From Lachnospiraceae bacterium UBA3641 (GTDB taxonomy: Bacteria; Bacillota; Clostridia; Lachnospirales; Lachnospiraceae): DNA of 21,432 nucleotides. Position numbers and translations under genes: made by a program. The DNA is taken from the NCBI GenBank assembly GCA_002373875.1, contig DFKQ01000027.1:1-21432 (forward strand), written 5' to 3'. Positions within the stretch are counted from its first letter, which is position 1. Each line of letters opens with the position of its first letter. This document shows positions 21,393 through 21,432 of this stretch, piece by piece. The notes under the pieces are model-generated. The model made no database searches, had not been told where the DNA came from, and was given only the letters and a program-made list of their open reading frames with translations.

Positions 21393-21432
21393 AATGCCAA
21401 AAAAGTAAGATTTTATCGAACTTTTTGGCATT
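21393..21432. repeat. Long inverted repeat at the right edge of the window
   Basis: AATGCCAAAAAAGT and ACTTTTTGGCATT form a 13-bp stem with one bulged A, around a loop of about 13 bases. It ends exactly at the window edge, so what lies beyond is unseen. It may be a terminator between aroA and a gene to the right, or the end of a small mobile repeat. The rest of 21257-21392 shows no coding frame and no clear aroA terminator. Confidence 0.5.

Overview
The window reads as a low-to-mid G+C Firmicute chromosome segment, most likely Lachnospiraceae (Butyrivibrio-like). That view rests on the AAA-ATPase/PD-(D/E)XK protein, the paired RsmE/PrmA genes, the cysteine desulfurase ending, the GAF-type methionine sulfoxide reductase and AGGAGG-like ribosome binding sites. 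It is inferred from protein family resemblance, not from a marker gene. Nearly everything is on the minus strand; only aroA at the right end is on the plus strand.

Left part (about 1-6.2 kb) is accessory and partly decayed, and its first 2 kb are visibly AT-rich. In minus-strand order (right to left) it holds a frameshifted ArsC-family gene, a pyridoxamine-phosphate-oxidase-like gene split by a TnpB-only IS200/IS605-type element, a FISUMP-type protein, a GNAT acetyltransferase, a NimA-like flavin protein, a class I methyltransferase, a remnant of an unknown gene, an HXXEE membrane protein and another small membrane protein. The TnpB element (about 4204-5749) has both terminal hairpins, an intact RuvC triad, a degenerate zinc-ribbon region and an apparently leaderless promoter centred on a 16-bp palindrome.

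Middle part (6.1-13.3 kb): a membrane-anchored metallophosphoesterase; a 5'-truncated free methionine-(R)-sulfoxide reductase; a 3'-truncated and frameshifted modA; a chemoreceptor with its own promoter; an AAA-ATPase/nuclease-fold protein; and a frameshifted zinc alcohol dehydrogenase.

Right part (13.3-21.3 kb) is mostly housekeeping: cysteine desulfurase, RsmE, PrmA, mannose-1-phosphate guanylyltransferase, a CYTH protein and an alpha/beta hydrolase, with aroA divergently transcribed from a shared promoter region. NifS, RsmE and PrmA each carry an extra loop absent from the usual family form.

A dispersed family of short palindromic repeats with a GGGGACGGTTC-like core recurs at 7.36-7.48, 10.49, 14.70 and 18.57-18.65 kb, always at gene ends or breakpoints. 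The arms differ from copy to copy but stay complementary. No complete, clearly new multi-gene system is visible. The most unusual items are the TnpB element with its codon-exact insertion, the covarying repeat family and the loop-expanded housekeeping enzymes.
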